Positions 26,634 to 36,242 are shown, numbered from the stretch's first letter. The stretch is 64,000 nucleotides of DNA from CAZUCE01 sp964619265 (GCA_964619265.1 CAZUCE010000014.1:43287-107286), one strand, 5' to 3'. Notes: a model not told the origin generated them from the sequence alone. Numbers and translations: made by a program.

Positions 26634-28067
26634 TTACAGGCCTTGGTCGACCAGCGAGCGGGCCAGGAGCTCGGCGAACGCGGCATGACCGCGCGGGGAG
26701 AAGTGCCCCACGTCGTGGAACAGGAAGAGGCTGGATTCGGCTCCGGGACGGCTCGCGTCGATGCGCTTCGCGCCGCCTGGGCCTTCGAGATAGCCGTGTT
26801 GAAGGAGAGCCTGGGTGACTTCGGGTTGCAGCCGCGAGAAATCACGGCGCGTGGAGGTGTAGAACAGGCGCCCATCGGACCGGGGAACGGCCTGTCCCGG
26901 AAGCCAATTCTCGTAGAACAAGTCCACCGGTTTCACGGTTTGCTGGTCGAGGGGCAAGTTTTCGTCCAGAACTTCATGGAGGCGCGTGACGGTAACGACC
27001 GAGAGTTTCCCGCCGTATTCACTCAGGGTGCGCTGAATGCGCTCCAGTCGCGCTGCCATTTTCCACCACCAAAAGCGATGGTCCGAGGTCCAGGGAAGTT
27101 CCTGTACCGGACCGTCGATGAGGCTCCAGATTTCGGGTCGCAGGGTCTGCTCGAGGGCACCGAACAGCTCTAGCCGTAGATCGACCTTCAGTTGCTTGCT
27201 GAGCGAAGCCACTTGAGGCGTATCGAGCACCTCCCAAAAGACGCGCGGCATGGCTTCGGGCGGCGCGGGCATCACCACCTTGAGAAGCTCTTCTTCCAGG
27301 CGCTCGAAGCTGGGGATTTCTCCCGCGGAAGGATCGCCGGCCTGGGTGGCGACCAAGGCTTCAAACCGCTTGCGCATCAAAGGCAAGGTGCTCTCGAGTT
27401 GAGCGCGCTTGAGCTCCAGGCCTTCGAGGGATTGGCCGCTTGGCGGAGGGATCCACTTGTCGATGACCGAATCACGCAGCAGGTCATAGATCGCGGTCCG
27501 CACGATTGGGCGACGACCGAAGTACTCCTGTGGAGCCACCGGTGCAGCCATGGGCCGAATATCAGGCGCCAGCGAGGGGACGATCAGCAGGTCGGGTTTC
27601 CAGCGGGTGATCTCGTCGTGAAACACGCGGGCCATCTGCTCGAACACGTAGCCCTGGACCGCGAAATTCATGACGACCACCTGCCGTGGATCCCGGCGCC
27701 GCTCGAACTCACCGTTTAGCAATTCCTCGAGCACGCTCGGCCAGGTCTCGGAACCAGCGACCCCCGATCCGTAGGTGAGCGAGTTTCCAACCACGGCAAC
27801 CCGGAACACGGGCTCCGTGTTTTTTAGGGCCTGCTCAGGATCCATCCAATCCGGACCCCGGTAGCCGAAACGATTGATGATCTCGGGAACGTCATACTCA
27901 CGCGACCAACCAGACTGGTTGGGCAGCAGACGCCAGCCCAGTCTGCCGTCGCGGTCCTGCACGACCCATTTGCCGTAGTTTCCGATGTGATACAGGCCGA
28001 ACTCGGCGAGGATCAGCGCCGCAAGGAATCCGGCCGCGCGCCAGCGAATGGGGAGGCTTCTCAGCAT
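26634..28067 (-). CDS. SGNH-fold protein partnered with MBOAT acyltransferase
   Basis: A 477-residue protein with one N-terminal helix (about residues 11-28) and an extracytoplasmic SGNH hydrolase-like domain. The GDSL motif appears as VVGNSLTYGSG (Ser96), and the C-terminal Asp-His pair is D452/H455 in FHDVGHFSPRGHAAF. Proteins of this kind (AlgX/AlgJ/DltD-like, SGNH plumes) accept acyl groups from an MBOAT partner and place them on extracellular polysaccharides. The MBOAT gene lies only 8 bp upstream, which supports that pairing. GNS in place of GDS is common in this subgroup. The acceptor glycan is unknown. Confidence 0.87.
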   Translation of the reverse strand: MLRSLPIRWRAAGFLAALILAEFGLYHIGNYGKWVVQDRDGRLGWRLLPNQSGWSREYDVPEIINRFGYRGPDWMDPEQALKNTEPVFRVAVVGNSLTYGSGVAGSETWPSVLEELLNGEFERRRDPRQVVVMNFAVQGYVFEQMARVFHDEITRWKPDLLIVPSLAPDIRPMAAPVAPQEYFGRRPIVRTAIYDLLRDSVIDKWIPPPSGQSLEGLELKRAQLESTLPLMRKRFEALVATQAGDPSAGEIPSFERLEEELLKVVMPAPPEAMPRVFWEVLDTPQVASLSKQLKVDLRLELFGALEQTLRPEIWSLIDGPVQELPWTSDHRFWWWKMAARLERIQRTLSEYGGKLSVVTVTRLHEVLDENLPLDQQTVKPVDLFYENWLPGQAVPRSDGRLFYTSTRRDFSRLQPEVTQALLQHGYLEGPGGAKRIDASRPGAESSLFLFHDVGHFSPRGHAAFAELLARSLVDQGL

Positions 28068-28075
28068 GGCGAGCG

Positions 28076-29518
28076 TCAGAACTGGAAGTAGATGAACGGA
28101 GCTAGACCGGGAGGGTGCAGCGCGAACAGCAGCGCAATGGCCACGGCCAAGAGGATCCCTTGAAGCAAGCCGGGAATCTTCTCAAAGGACCTTTCGAGGG
28201 AGCTCTGCCAGGTGTCTGGCATGAAGTGACTCGCATAGCCGAGAATCATCAGTGCGGCGAGCGGAGCAGAGAGGCTCGGCCATCCGGCCCCCAAATGAGT
28301 GAACCCGCGCAGGGCGCTCCCAAAGCTGCCCAGGTCTGGCGTCCGGAACAGGATCATCGAAAAGGCCACCGCGTGGAACGTCAAAAGTGTGCTCAGTACG
28401 CGGAAGTGCCAGCGCCCAGGCAACTGGCCGCCCCCCAGGAACCGGCGCCGGAAGTGGCGCAAGGCGACCAGGAGCAGTCCGTGGTACAGGCCCCACAGCA
28501 CAAAGGTGAAGGCTGCCCCGTGCCATAGCCCAACCAGGCCCCAGGCGACCAGGACATTGAGCGCGTAGCGGGGGAAGGACACCCGGCTTCCACCCAGCCC
28601 GATGTAGACGTAGTCCATGAACCACGAGGACATCGAAATGTGCCAACGGCTCCAGAATTCTTCCAGGTTGCGCGACTTGTAGGGCGCGTCGAAGTTCTTG
28701 GGCAACTCGAATCCGAGCAGGCGCGCGGAACCGATCGCAATGTCGGAGTAGCCCGCGAAGTCCCCGTACAACTGCAGCGCGTAGGCCCAGGTGGCGAGCA
28801 TCAAGAGCGGGGCGCCGGCCGCGGCCAGGGATTCAGGGGATGCGAACACTGGATCGACCAAGTGCGCGCCAAGCAGATCCGCGATGAGCAGCTTCTTTCC
28901 GAGCCCTCGAAGGATCTGAAACAGACCGGACGAAACCCGTCGATCGTCGAGTTCGGGTTCGTTGGCGAGCTGGGGTAAGAAATCGATCGCTCGCACGATC
29001 GGCCCCGCGACCAATTGGGGGAAGAACGAAACGTACAGCGCAAAGTCCAGCAGGCTCGTGATCGGCCGCATCTTTCCGCGGTAGATGTCGAACGTGTAGG
29101 AGAGCGTCTGGAAGGTGTAGAAACTAATGCCAACCGGCAGGACCACGTCCAAGTGGAGCCGCTGCGTATCGAATCCCTCGGGAGTCAAGCTGCCGGCTAG
29201 CTGTCCGAAGCCGTCCACGAAGAAGTCGAAGTACTTGAAGAATCCGAGAACGCCCAGGTTCACGGCCAGGCTGACCAGCAGCCAGGCCTTTCCTGTTGAG
29301 CCCTGATCCCGCGCGGACTGCACCCTTGCGCCACATAGGAAGTCAGCGGCCGAGCTGACGACCAGCAGGGACACGAAGCGCCAGTCGGCCTGCGCGTAGA
29401 AAAAGTAGCTCGCCGCCAGCAAGAATCCGTGACGCGCCGTTCTGTGCCCGCGAAGGCTCCAGAACACGATGAACACTGTCCACAGGAATAGGACGTACTC
29501 GAAGCTGTGGAACAGCAT
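28076..29518 (-). CDS. MBOAT family O-acyltransferase (AlgI-like)
   Basis: A 480-residue polytopic membrane protein with about ten helices. Conserved MBOAT text is present: GFFKYFDFFVD, EEFWSRWHISMSSWFMDYVY and GLVGLWHGAAFTF, where the last His corresponds to the invariant catalytic His of AlgI. These enzymes carry acetyl groups from cytoplasmic donors across the inner membrane for O-acetylation of alginate, cellulose, teichoic acid or capsule. The SGNH gene directly downstream is its likely transferase partner. Spacing of 44 bp to the diguanylate cyclase gene upstream allows cotranscription. The start ATG at 29518 immediately precedes the typical MLFHSFEYVLFLW. Confidence 0.93.
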   Translation of the reverse strand: MLFHSFEYVLFLWTVFIVFWSLRGHRTARHGFLLAASYFFYAQADWRFVSLLVVSSAADFLCGARVQSARDQGSTGKAWLLVSLAVNLGVLGFFKYFDFFVDGFGQLAGSLTPEGFDTQRLHLDVVLPVGISFYTFQTLSYTFDIYRGKMRPITSLLDFALYVSFFPQLVAGPIVRAIDFLPQLANEPELDDRRVSSGLFQILRGLGKKLLIADLLGAHLVDPVFASPESLAAAGAPLLMLATWAYALQLYGDFAGYSDIAIGSARLLGFELPKNFDAPYKSRNLEEFWSRWHISMSSWFMDYVYIGLGGSRVSFPRYALNVLVAWGLVGLWHGAAFTFVLWGLYHGLLLVALRHFRRRFLGGGQLPGRWHFRVLSTLLTFHAVAFSMILFRTPDLGSFGSALRGFTHLGAGWPSLSAPLAALMILGYASHFMPDTWQSSLERSFEKIPGLLQGILLAVAIALLFALHPPGLAPFIYFQF

Positions 29519-29562
29519 GAAGCGGTCAGCCTAACGTCCCCGAGGGGGCGAGGAAGCTCGGA

Positions 29563-31065
29563 TCAGTGGTCTTCGCTTGGCTGGTGGGGGCTGAGCTTCG
29601 CGCGTAGCTCAAGCGGCGGCGCCGGCTTCGGCTGAAACCGGCGAGCCCGACCTGTGCCGGATTGCTTGCGCGGGCGCGCTGGGACCATGAGGTCCAAGGA
29701 GTCCTCCTCGGCCAGCGACCGCGAGTGGAATGCGTAGTCCGAGCCGCCCCGGCCCTTGGCTAGGTACATCGCGCGATCTCCGCAGCGGAGCAGATCCTCG
29801 GCCTCGGTGGCGTCGGTCGGGAAAACGGCGATGCCAATCGAGGTTCCGACCGGATGAAGCTCGCCCTCCAGCAGGAACGGACGCCGGCAAGCGGCTACGA
29901 TTTTCTCGGCGACGGCGCGTAGGTCCTCCGCGGTCTCGACGCCGGGGATCAGGATGACGAATTCATCGCCGCCCAGCCGAGCCACCGTGTCCGCCTCGCG
30001 CAAGCAGCCGATCAGCCGTTGGGCCATGGAGCGCAGGAGTTCGTCGCCGGCATGGTGTCCGATCGTGTCGTTGATCGCTTTGAAGCCATCGAGATCCAAA
30101 TACAAAAGAGCCAGGGGACGTTCTTGGCGCCTGGCGTGGGCGATCTCCAGATCGATGCGTTCTTGGAACGAGGTGCGGTTCGGCAAGCCGGTCAGGCGGT
30201 CGCGATAGGCAAGCTCGCGCAACCGAGTTTCGTATTCGGCTAGGTTGCTCGCGTTTCGGAACACGATCACATGACCCTTGACGCTGCGGTCGCGATCGTG
30301 AATCAGAGCCGCACTGGCTTCGATGTGCTGGGGAGATCCGTCGCGACCCCGGAGGATTCTCCGGCGAGCCGCGTAGCGATCGCCGCGCGGCAACAGGTCT
30401 TCCTCGACTTGTTGGCTGTTCGGGGCTTTGGTTTCAGGGTCGGCTTCGAGGTGGAAGACCTCGTGAAGCCAACGTCCGCGGGCGGCCTCCAGGTCCCAAC
30501 CGGTGATTTTCTCCGCCGCCGCATTCAAGAAGCTGACGCGATCGAGGGTATCGGTTGTCAGGACGCCATCGGCCGAACTCTTGAGCGCAATCGCCATCAC
30601 CTCGCGGGTGTCGAGCAGCTCGCGCTCGGTTTCGATGCGCATCAGTCCCAGACCGGCTGTGACCCAAATCGTAAAGAGCGCGCAGAAGATCTGCAGCACC
30701 TCCCACAGGACGACCTGGCGAGCTGGATCATCTCCCAGCAGGTGCTCCAGGCCGCTGTTCAAACTCATCAACGTCTCCCGAAAATCGGGACCGGACAACG
30801 ACGTCATCGCGCCGATGGGAGTCAGCACCGTGCACAGGGTCGCGATGGCAAAGGTCCAACGACGCTGGGAACCCCACACGCTGATCAGCACGGGTAGCAC
30901 GTACAGGACTCCGAGGGCCACCAAGGCCGGAAGCCACAGGTCGATGACGAAAATCGCCGCGATCAGCAGCAGGCTCGTCCGGTAGGCGGCTGCGCGTGCG
31001 GGCGGCCCGCCCACCGGAGGCAGGGCGATCCAAGCGGTCAGCTTATGGAGCAGCGATCGAGACAT
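29563..31065 (-). CDS. Membrane PAS-GGDEF diguanylate cyclase
   Basis: A 500-residue protein with about four hydrophobic helices in residues 25-150, a PAS domain (about 165-285, SADGVLTTDTLDRVSFLN through VFRNASNLAEY) and a GGDEF domain (about 290-460). The active-site motif is canonical RLGGDEF (365-369), and the product-inhibition I-site RxxD is present as READ (356-359). It should therefore make c-di-GMP and be feedback regulated. The C-terminal 45 residues are basic and Pro-rich, with no EAL domain. The gene lies between the trehalose genes and the MBOAT/SGNH acylation pair, so c-di-GMP may tie surface polysaccharide modification to osmotic state; this is inference. Confidence 0.94.
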   Translation of the reverse strand: MSRSLLHKLTAWIALPPVGGPPARAAAYRTSLLLIAAIFVIDLWLPALVALGVLYVLPVLISVWGSQRRWTFAIATLCTVLTPIGAMTSLSGPDFRETLMSLNSGLEHLLGDDPARQVVLWEVLQIFCALFTIWVTAGLGLMRIETERELLDTREVMAIALKSSADGVLTTDTLDRVSFLNAAAEKITGWDLEAARGRWLHEVFHLEADPETKAPNSQQVEEDLLPRGDRYAARRRILRGRDGSPQHIEASAALIHDRDRSVKGHVIVFRNASNLAEYETRLRELAYRDRLTGLPNRTSFQERIDLEIAHARRQERPLALLYLDLDGFKAINDTIGHHAGDELLRSMAQRLIGCLREADTVARLGGDEFVILIPGVETAEDLRAVAEKIVAACRRPFLLEGELHPVGTSIGIAVFPTDATEAEDLLRCGDRAMYLAKGRGGSDYAFHSRSLAEEDSLDLMVPARPRKQSGTGRARRFQPKPAPPLELRAKLSPHQPSEDH

Positions 31066-31107
31066 GGCGCGGGGGTGGAGCGCGATGCCTCGGAAGAAAA
31101 CCGGGCC

Positions 31108-33753
31108 TCAGCGCTCAAAGGGCGGAGCAGGGTGCTCGATGGAGCGACCCTCGAAGCGCAGGGCATTGTGGATGACACCTAGGTGTGAATAGGCCTGCGG
31201 GTGATTCCCGAGTGCCATTCGTGAGCGTGGCTCGACCTGTTCGCTCAAAAGCCCGGTTTCTCCGGCCAGGGAGACCAGCTCCTCGAACAGGCTCCGGGCG
31301 TCGGCCTCGCGGCCGAGGGCCAGATAGGCGTCCACCAGCCAGGAGGCCAGCAGGTGAAAGCCCCCCTCGCGCCCGGGCAGGCCGTCGTCGCCGCGGTAGC
31401 GGTACACGGTGGGCCCCTCGCGGAGCTCGGCCTCGATTGCCTCGACCGTTGTCCGGAAGCGTTCATCGCCGGGGTCGAGGGCGCCGCAGGTGCCTAGCAT
31501 CAGCACGGCCGCGTCCAGATCATCGGATCCGTAGGCTGCGGTGTAAGCCTGCCGCTGTTCGTTCCAACCCTGCTCGAGCAACTCGGTCCGAATCGTGTCG
31601 CGCAGCTCCGGCCAGTCGCCGGGAACCTCGCGTCCCAGGGATTCGAACACGCGCATCGCGCGATCCACCGTGAGCCAGCACATGAGCTTGGAGTGCACGT
31701 GGTGGCGCGGAGCCCCGCGGATCTCCCAGATCCCGTGGTCGGGCTCCTTCCAGCGCAGTTTGACCGCCTGGACCATGGCCTCCAAGAGCTCAGCGTGGTG
31801 GGGAGCCAGCGGCACGCCGCACTCGCTGAGGGTATGGACCAAAGAGGCCACCGGTCCGAACACATCGAGCTGAACCTGTTCACAGGCTGCATTTCCAACA
31901 CGCACCGGGCGGCTGCCACGGTAGCCGGCCAGTTCGGAAATCTCCGCCTCGGGCGGGAGGTCGCGTCCACGCACGTCGTACAGAGGCCGCAGGGTTTCGG
32001 GCCCGTCGACCTCTTCAAGCAAATCGAAGACCCAGTCCAAATAGCGCATGGCTTCACCGGTACTGCCAAGCATGGCCAGTGCCTCGACGCTCATCGCAGC
32101 GTCGCGTAGCCAGGTGTAGCGATAGTCCCAGTTGCGCACGCCGCCGAGCCATTCGGGCAAGCTCGTCGTGCCGGCCGCGATCATGGCGCCGGTCGGACCG
32201 TATTGCAGGCTGCGAAGGGTTAGGGCCGAACGCAGCACGAGGTCGCTGGCCACCTCGGTGGTTTCGATCCGGCTCGCCCAGTTGGTCCACCAGGCTTGAT
32301 TGTCCGCCTCGCGCTGGCTCTGTTCGACGGGGACGCGCTTGCCACGTCCCCCGTGGCACAACTCGAGCACAAGCGGTTCACCTGTTAGTTCGACCCGTGC
32401 GCGGGCCGTGTGGTGCGGTCCTTCTTCAGACAACTCGAATTGGACTCCCGGCGCGTGAAGGACGATCGGCACGTTGGTGTTGCGAATCGCGAGGCCGTCG
32501 TCGGTGATGGCGAGGCGTGTCGCGCCGCGTCCAAAGTTGAGCCTCGGAGCGAACTCGATTTCTACGACTCCGCGCCCGGTTACCACGCGAATCAGGTCGC
32601 TGCGCCCCGCGCGATGGAGCGGCCGGCCTCCGGAAGCATCCAGGTAGTCGAGTACGCAAATCGCATCGGGCCCGTCACCAAAACGGGTCTCGAGCATGCC
32701 AGTGGGGCCACGGTAGGCGGCCTTGGCCGCGATGGGGCCTTCCGCGGGCCGGATCCCGAAGGCGCCTGCGTTTTGGCCGCCGAGTAGTTCAGCGAACAGG
32801 GCGGGTGAATCGAACCGTGGAGCGCACATCCAGTTGATGCGAGCGCCGGGTGCGACCAGGGCCAGCGAGCGCTGGTCGGACAGCAGGCTGTGTTGCTCGA
32901 TCGGCGCGAAGGCTTCGGTGTTGAAGTGGGCGCGGCGCGCTTCGAGCAACCGGGCCAACGCTCGAGAGACGGCACGCGGGCCGGCTACACGGTGGGGAGC
33001 CGCGGTCTCGCCGGATCCGACTTTGACGGCGACATCGGGCCCGCACAGACGAGCAAACGCATCTTCGTCGGTGACGTCATCTCCGAAGAACAGGACCGCG
33101 GAGGCACCGACCCGGCGACGAATCTCCTGCAAAGCCGTGCCCTTGTCCGTCTCGACCACAGCGAACTCGACCACGCATTTTCCGGTCCGCACCTGGACGC
33201 CGGGGCTCTGCCCGAGCTGATCGAGCGCCGCTTGCCGAGCGGCTTCTTGGGCCTCGGGCGCAACGCGCCGGTAGTGGAACGCGATGCCGGTGGGTTTGGC
33301 TTCCACCTGGGATCCGGGGTGGGCAGCTTCCAGCTCGGCGCTGCGCGCCAACAGATTTTCCCTTAGCTTCAGCTGGTCTGGATCGAGGCGGGTCGTAAAG
33401 CCGAAATCGAACTCGCTGCCGTGGCTGCCAACCAGCCGCAGGGGCGGCTCAGCGCCAGACAGCCTTCGCAGCTCGGCCAGGGCGCGCCCCGAAATCAAGC
33501 AAACGTGAGTGCCCGGCAGCTCGGCAAGGCCGCGCAAGGCCACGGGGCCGTCGGGATCTGGATGGGCCTGGTCGGGGTCCTCGACGATGGGAGCGAGGGT
33601 GCCGTCGTAGTCGCTTGCGACGAGTAGGACCGGGACGCGGGCCAAGCGCTCGAGCTCGGCCTCAAGGCGCGGATCCATGTTCGTGTTGGCGGAATCCTGC
33701 TCGAGAGCGGGGTCGACAGCGCTGCCGCCGGAGGGGTTGGGAGTGGGGCTCAC
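31108..33753 (-). CDS. Trehalose-6-phosphatase / GH15 trehalase-like fusion
   Basis: An 881-residue two-domain enzyme. Residues about 30-265 form a HAD-type trehalose-6-phosphate phosphatase (OtsB) with DYDGTLAP (nucleophile Asp48, acid Asp50), LVGSHGSEF and GDDVTDEDAF. Residues about 280-870 form a glycoside hydrolase family 15 catalytic domain with the conserved NWDYRYTWLRDA, the acid-site region ELAGYRGSRPVRVGNAACEQ and the second Glu region GLLSEQVEP followed by LGNHPQAYSHLG. GH15 includes glucoamylases and bacterial trehalases. Its GTG start at 33753 overlaps the TGA of otsA. One polypeptide thus appears able to make trehalose and, if the second domain is a trehalase, to hydrolyse it. 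Confidence 0.92.
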   Translation of the reverse strand: MSPTPNPSGGSAVDPALEQDSANTNMDPRLEAELERLARVPVLLVASDYDGTLAPIVEDPDQAHPDPDGPVALRGLAELPGTHVCLISGRALAELRRLSGAEPPLRLVGSHGSEFDFGFTTRLDPDQLKLRENLLARSAELEAAHPGSQVEAKPTGIAFHYRRVAPEAQEAARQAALDQLGQSPGVQVRTGKCVVEFAVVETDKGTALQEIRRRVGASAVLFFGDDVTDEDAFARLCGPDVAVKVGSGETAAPHRVAGPRAVSRALARLLEARRAHFNTEAFAPIEQHSLLSDQRSLALVAPGARINWMCAPRFDSPALFAELLGGQNAGAFGIRPAEGPIAAKAAYRGPTGMLETRFGDGPDAICVLDYLDASGGRPLHRAGRSDLIRVVTGRGVVEIEFAPRLNFGRGATRLAITDDGLAIRNTNVPIVLHAPGVQFELSEEGPHHTARARVELTGEPLVLELCHGGRGKRVPVEQSQREADNQAWWTNWASRIETTEVASDLVLRSALTLRSLQYGPTGAMIAAGTTSLPEWLGGVRNWDYRYTWLRDAAMSVEALAMLGSTGEAMRYLDWVFDLLEEVDGPETLRPLYDVRGRDLPPEAEISELAGYRGSRPVRVGNAACEQVQLDVFGPVASLVHTLSECGVPLAPHHAELLEAMVQAVKLRWKEPDHGIWEIRGAPRHHVHSKLMCWLTVDRAMRVFESLGREVPGDWPELRDTIRTELLEQGWNEQRQAYTAAYGSDDLDAAVLMLGTCGALDPGDERFRTTVEAIEAELREGPTVYRYRGDDGLPGREGGFHLLASWLVDAYLALGREADARSLFEELVSLAGETGLLSEQVEPRSRMALGNHPQAYSHLGVIHNALRFEGRSIEHPAPPFER

Positions 33754-35456
33754 GATCTGGATTCGGGTGTGCGTTCGGACGAGGAGCGGGATGTCGCGGT
33801 AGATAGATCCGAGAGGAACCCATCAGCCCATTGGAAAACATTGCGCCGGCGAACGACCCGCCGAAGGGCCGTCATGCGCTTGCGCTGTTCGGTCTGCGGA
33901 AGGTCGAGAGCGAGCTCGTAGGCGGAAGCGAGCCCGTCGACGTCATGGGGATTGACGGTGATCGCCTGGCGCAACTCGATCGCGGCGCCGGTGAACTCGG
34001 ACAGAACGAGCACGCCGTCGCCGCTCGTACGGCAGGCCACGAATTCCTTGGCGACCAGGTTCATGCCGTCACGCAACGGACTGACCACCATGACGTCGGC
34101 AGCCAGGTACCAGGCCACCAATTCCCGGACGTCCACCGAGCGATACAAGTAGTGAACGGCGGCGCGGCCCGCTTCACCGTAGGTGCCGTTGATGCGGCTG
34201 ACCTGTTGCTCGACCTGGGTGCGAATTTGGGCATACTCGGGAACCATCTCGCGGCTCGGGACCGCGATTTGGACGAATGTGGCCAATTCGGCGGCGTTTT
34301 CATAGCGGTCGAGCAGCGTCAGAAAGCCGCGCAGGCGCTGGTCGATGCCCTTGGTGTAGTCCAGGCGGTCGACCCCCAGGAAGATCTTGCGCCCGCGGCC
34401 GACCTCTTCACGGATCTCCTCGGCGCGCGCTTGGATCTCGGGGTCCAGCGCTAGCTGTTCGTAACTCGCGGTGTCGATCGAAATCGGATGGGCCGCCACG
34501 CGAATCGTGCGGCCGCGGAAGCGCAGTTCGCTATCGGTGCCGGTCGCCGAGGTGTAGCGCCGCGCGGCGCGCGCGAAGTTCTGGGCGCCAAACTTGGTTT
34601 GAAAGCCGAGTAAGTCCGCACCGAGCATCCGCTCGAGGATCGTCTTGCGCCAGGGGAGCTGGGCGAACAGCTCGACGGGGGGAAAGGGGATGTGCAGGAA
34701 GAAGCCGATGCGCGCGTCCGGGCGCAGATCGCGCAGCATGCCGGGCACGAGCTGCAGCTGGTAATCGTGGATCCAGACGGTGGAGTCGTCGGTTTCCATC
34801 GCCTCCGCGGTCGCCCGGGCGAAGCGCTCGTTGACCTCGGCGTAGGGGCCCCACCAGCGGCGGTGAAACTCGGGGAAGCGAACCGCGTCGTGGTAGAGAG
34901 GCCACAGGCTTCCATTGGAGAAGCCGAGATAGAACTGCTCGAGCTCGACCTGGCTGATGCTCACCGGGCACAGCCGGAAGCCGTCTTGCTCGAAGGGTTC
35001 CGGCGCCTCGCCGGGGAATCCGGGCCAACCGATCCAAGCTCCGCCGCGCTCCTCGAGGATCGGGGCCAGGGCTGAAACGAGTCCGCCCGGGCTGGTCTTC
35101 CAGATGGTGGCTCCGCCCTGGCGTTCCCGGTGGACAGGCAGGCGGTTGGCCACGACCAGCAGCTTGGAAGACGCGGGTTTGCGGTCTGCCCCCGCCGAAT
35201 CGGATCCGAGGCCAAGGCCCGCGGGGTCGCTCGCCCAGTTGTCTTGCCGGTTGACTCCGGCCTGGCTGGCCGGGGTGACCTGCGGCGAACCGAGCTCGCC
35301 GGCCGGTTGGCGGCGCGGCAAAGGCGACAGCGGCTCGAGCGGAGAAAGGGGCTCCGAGGTCGAGCAGGGGGCTTCGGGATCCGTGGGCTCAGGCTTGCAA
35401 GGGCGCAGGCGCTGCCTTTTCGGGCGCGACGGGCTTGGTCCGCTCGGGGTCATCAT
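33750..35456 (-). CDS. otsA: Trehalose-6-phosphate synthase (OtsA)
   Basis: A GT20 enzyme of about 568 residues that transfers glucose from a nucleotide sugar to glucose-6-phosphate. Diagnostic blocks are present: LLVVANRLPV, SPGGLVSAL, STVWIHDYQLQLVPGMLR, IGFFLHIPFPP, FLGVDRLDYTKGI and VSPLRDGMNLVAKEFVA. About 100 residues of Pro/Ser-rich low-complexity text precede the catalytic domain. The start is placed at the ATG pair 35456/35453; the upstream open frame is antisense to the signal peptidase. It is first in the minus-strand series and is coupled to the phosphatase-GH15 gene by a GTGA overlap. Confidence 0.93.
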   Translation of the reverse strand: MMTPSGPSPSRPKRQRLRPCKPEPTDPEAPCSTSEPLSPLEPLSPLPRRQPAGELGSPQVTPASQAGVNRQDNWASDPAGLGLGSDSAGADRKPASSKLLVVANRLPVHRERQGGATIWKTSPGGLVSALAPILEERGGAWIGWPGFPGEAPEPFEQDGFRLCPVSISQVELEQFYLGFSNGSLWPLYHDAVRFPEFHRRWWGPYAEVNERFARATAEAMETDDSTVWIHDYQLQLVPGMLRDLRPDARIGFFLHIPFPPVELFAQLPWRKTILERMLGADLLGFQTKFGAQNFARAARRYTSATGTDSELRFRGRTIRVAAHPISIDTASYEQLALDPEIQARAEEIREEVGRGRKIFLGVDRLDYTKGIDQRLRGFLTLLDRYENAAELATFVQIAVPSREMVPEYAQIRTQVEQQVSRINGTYGEAGRAAVHYLYRSVDVRELVAWYLAADVMVVSPLRDGMNLVAKEFVACRTSGDGVLVLSEFTGAAIELRQAITVNPHDVDGLASAYELALDLPQTEQRKRMTALRRVVRRRNVFQWADGFLSDLSTATSRSSSERTPESRS

Positions 35457-35620
35457 GGGCGAAGGGGTCGAAGTCCGCCGCAGTTCGTTCGGAGATGCAG
35501 ATTGCGCAGAACGAGCTACAGATCCGTGACGAGGGGGCTCGAAAGGTGGATCTAGTTGTGGGCTTCCCCTGGGCTCGACTAAAGCTGGGGGCTGGCCGGA
35601 GGGTATTGGAGAGGGGCCAT

Positions 35621-35646
35621 CCCAAAATTGGGGACCGCGAAGCGGT
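35621..35646. promoter_or_regulatory. Two adjacent dyads in the otsA/lepB divergent intergenic region
   Basis: CCCAA-AA-TTGGG (35621-35632) is followed at once by ACCGC-GAA-GCGGT (35634-35646). Both are perfect 5-bp inverted repeats, about 33 bp upstream of the signal peptidase start and about 165 bp from the otsA start. They could be a regulator site or leader hairpin; with arms this short in GC-rich DNA, chance is possible. Confidence 0.35.
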
Positions 35647-35678
35647 GTGGATATAGCGAGCGGGGGAAAGCAAGGGGA

Positions 35679-36242
35679 ATGCAGACCAGAATCGTCAAGG
35701 GTGGGGCGAGCGGATCGCGCGAAGCGGATGGCCGCCGCGGGATGGCGCTGATGTGGTGGATCAAGGACGGCTTGTGGGTGGGGCTCGTGGGGGCTCTTTC
35801 CTACTGCCTGCTGTTCAACGTCTCGGTGGTGCGTGGCAAGTCCATGGCTCCTGGGATCGCGGACGGCGACCGGATCCTGATCGAGACCTGGAGCTATGCC
35901 TTCGATCAGGTCGATCGGGGCGAGGTGGTTGTGTTGCGATCTCCGGTGGAGCCAGAGCTGGACTACATCAAGCGGGTGATCGGCTTGCCCGGCGATGAGG
36001 TGCTCATCTCCGATGGGCGGGTGTTGGTGAACGGAGAACTGCTCGACGAGCCCTACGCCATCAAGGCTTCCAGCGGTCTCTACCAGTGGACGCGCGTCTC
36101 CGAGGATCATTTTTTCGTGCTGGGCGACAACCGTCCGCACAGCTCGGATAGCCGCGAGTTCGGCCTGGTTCCGAGGGAATTCCTGCGCGGCCGGGTTCGG
36201 CTGCGGGTCTGGCCGCTTGAGCGCGCCGGGATCCTGGACTGA
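35679..36242 (+). CDS. lepB: Signal peptidase I
   Basis: A type I signal peptidase of 187 residues. One N-terminal membrane helix (about residues 26-50) is followed by the catalytic Ser55 in GKSMAPG, the general base Lys98 in DYIKRVIGLPGDEV, and the conserved GDNRPHSSDSREFG. It removes signal peptides from exported proteins on the outer face of the inner membrane. The size is near the minimum for the family. ATG 35679 was chosen; internal ATGs at 35742 and 35751 would still keep the helix. It is divergent from otsA and precedes an SDR gene by 80 bp. Confidence 0.93.
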   Translation: MQTRIVKGGASGSREADGRRGMALMWWIKDGLWVGLVGALSYCLLFNVSVVRGKSMAPGIADGDRILIETWSYAFDQVDRGEVVVLRSPVEPELDYIKRVIGLPGDEVLISDGRVLVNGELLDEPYAIKASSGLYQWTRVSEDHFFVLGDNRPHSSDSREFGLVPREFLRGRVRLRVWPLERAGILD

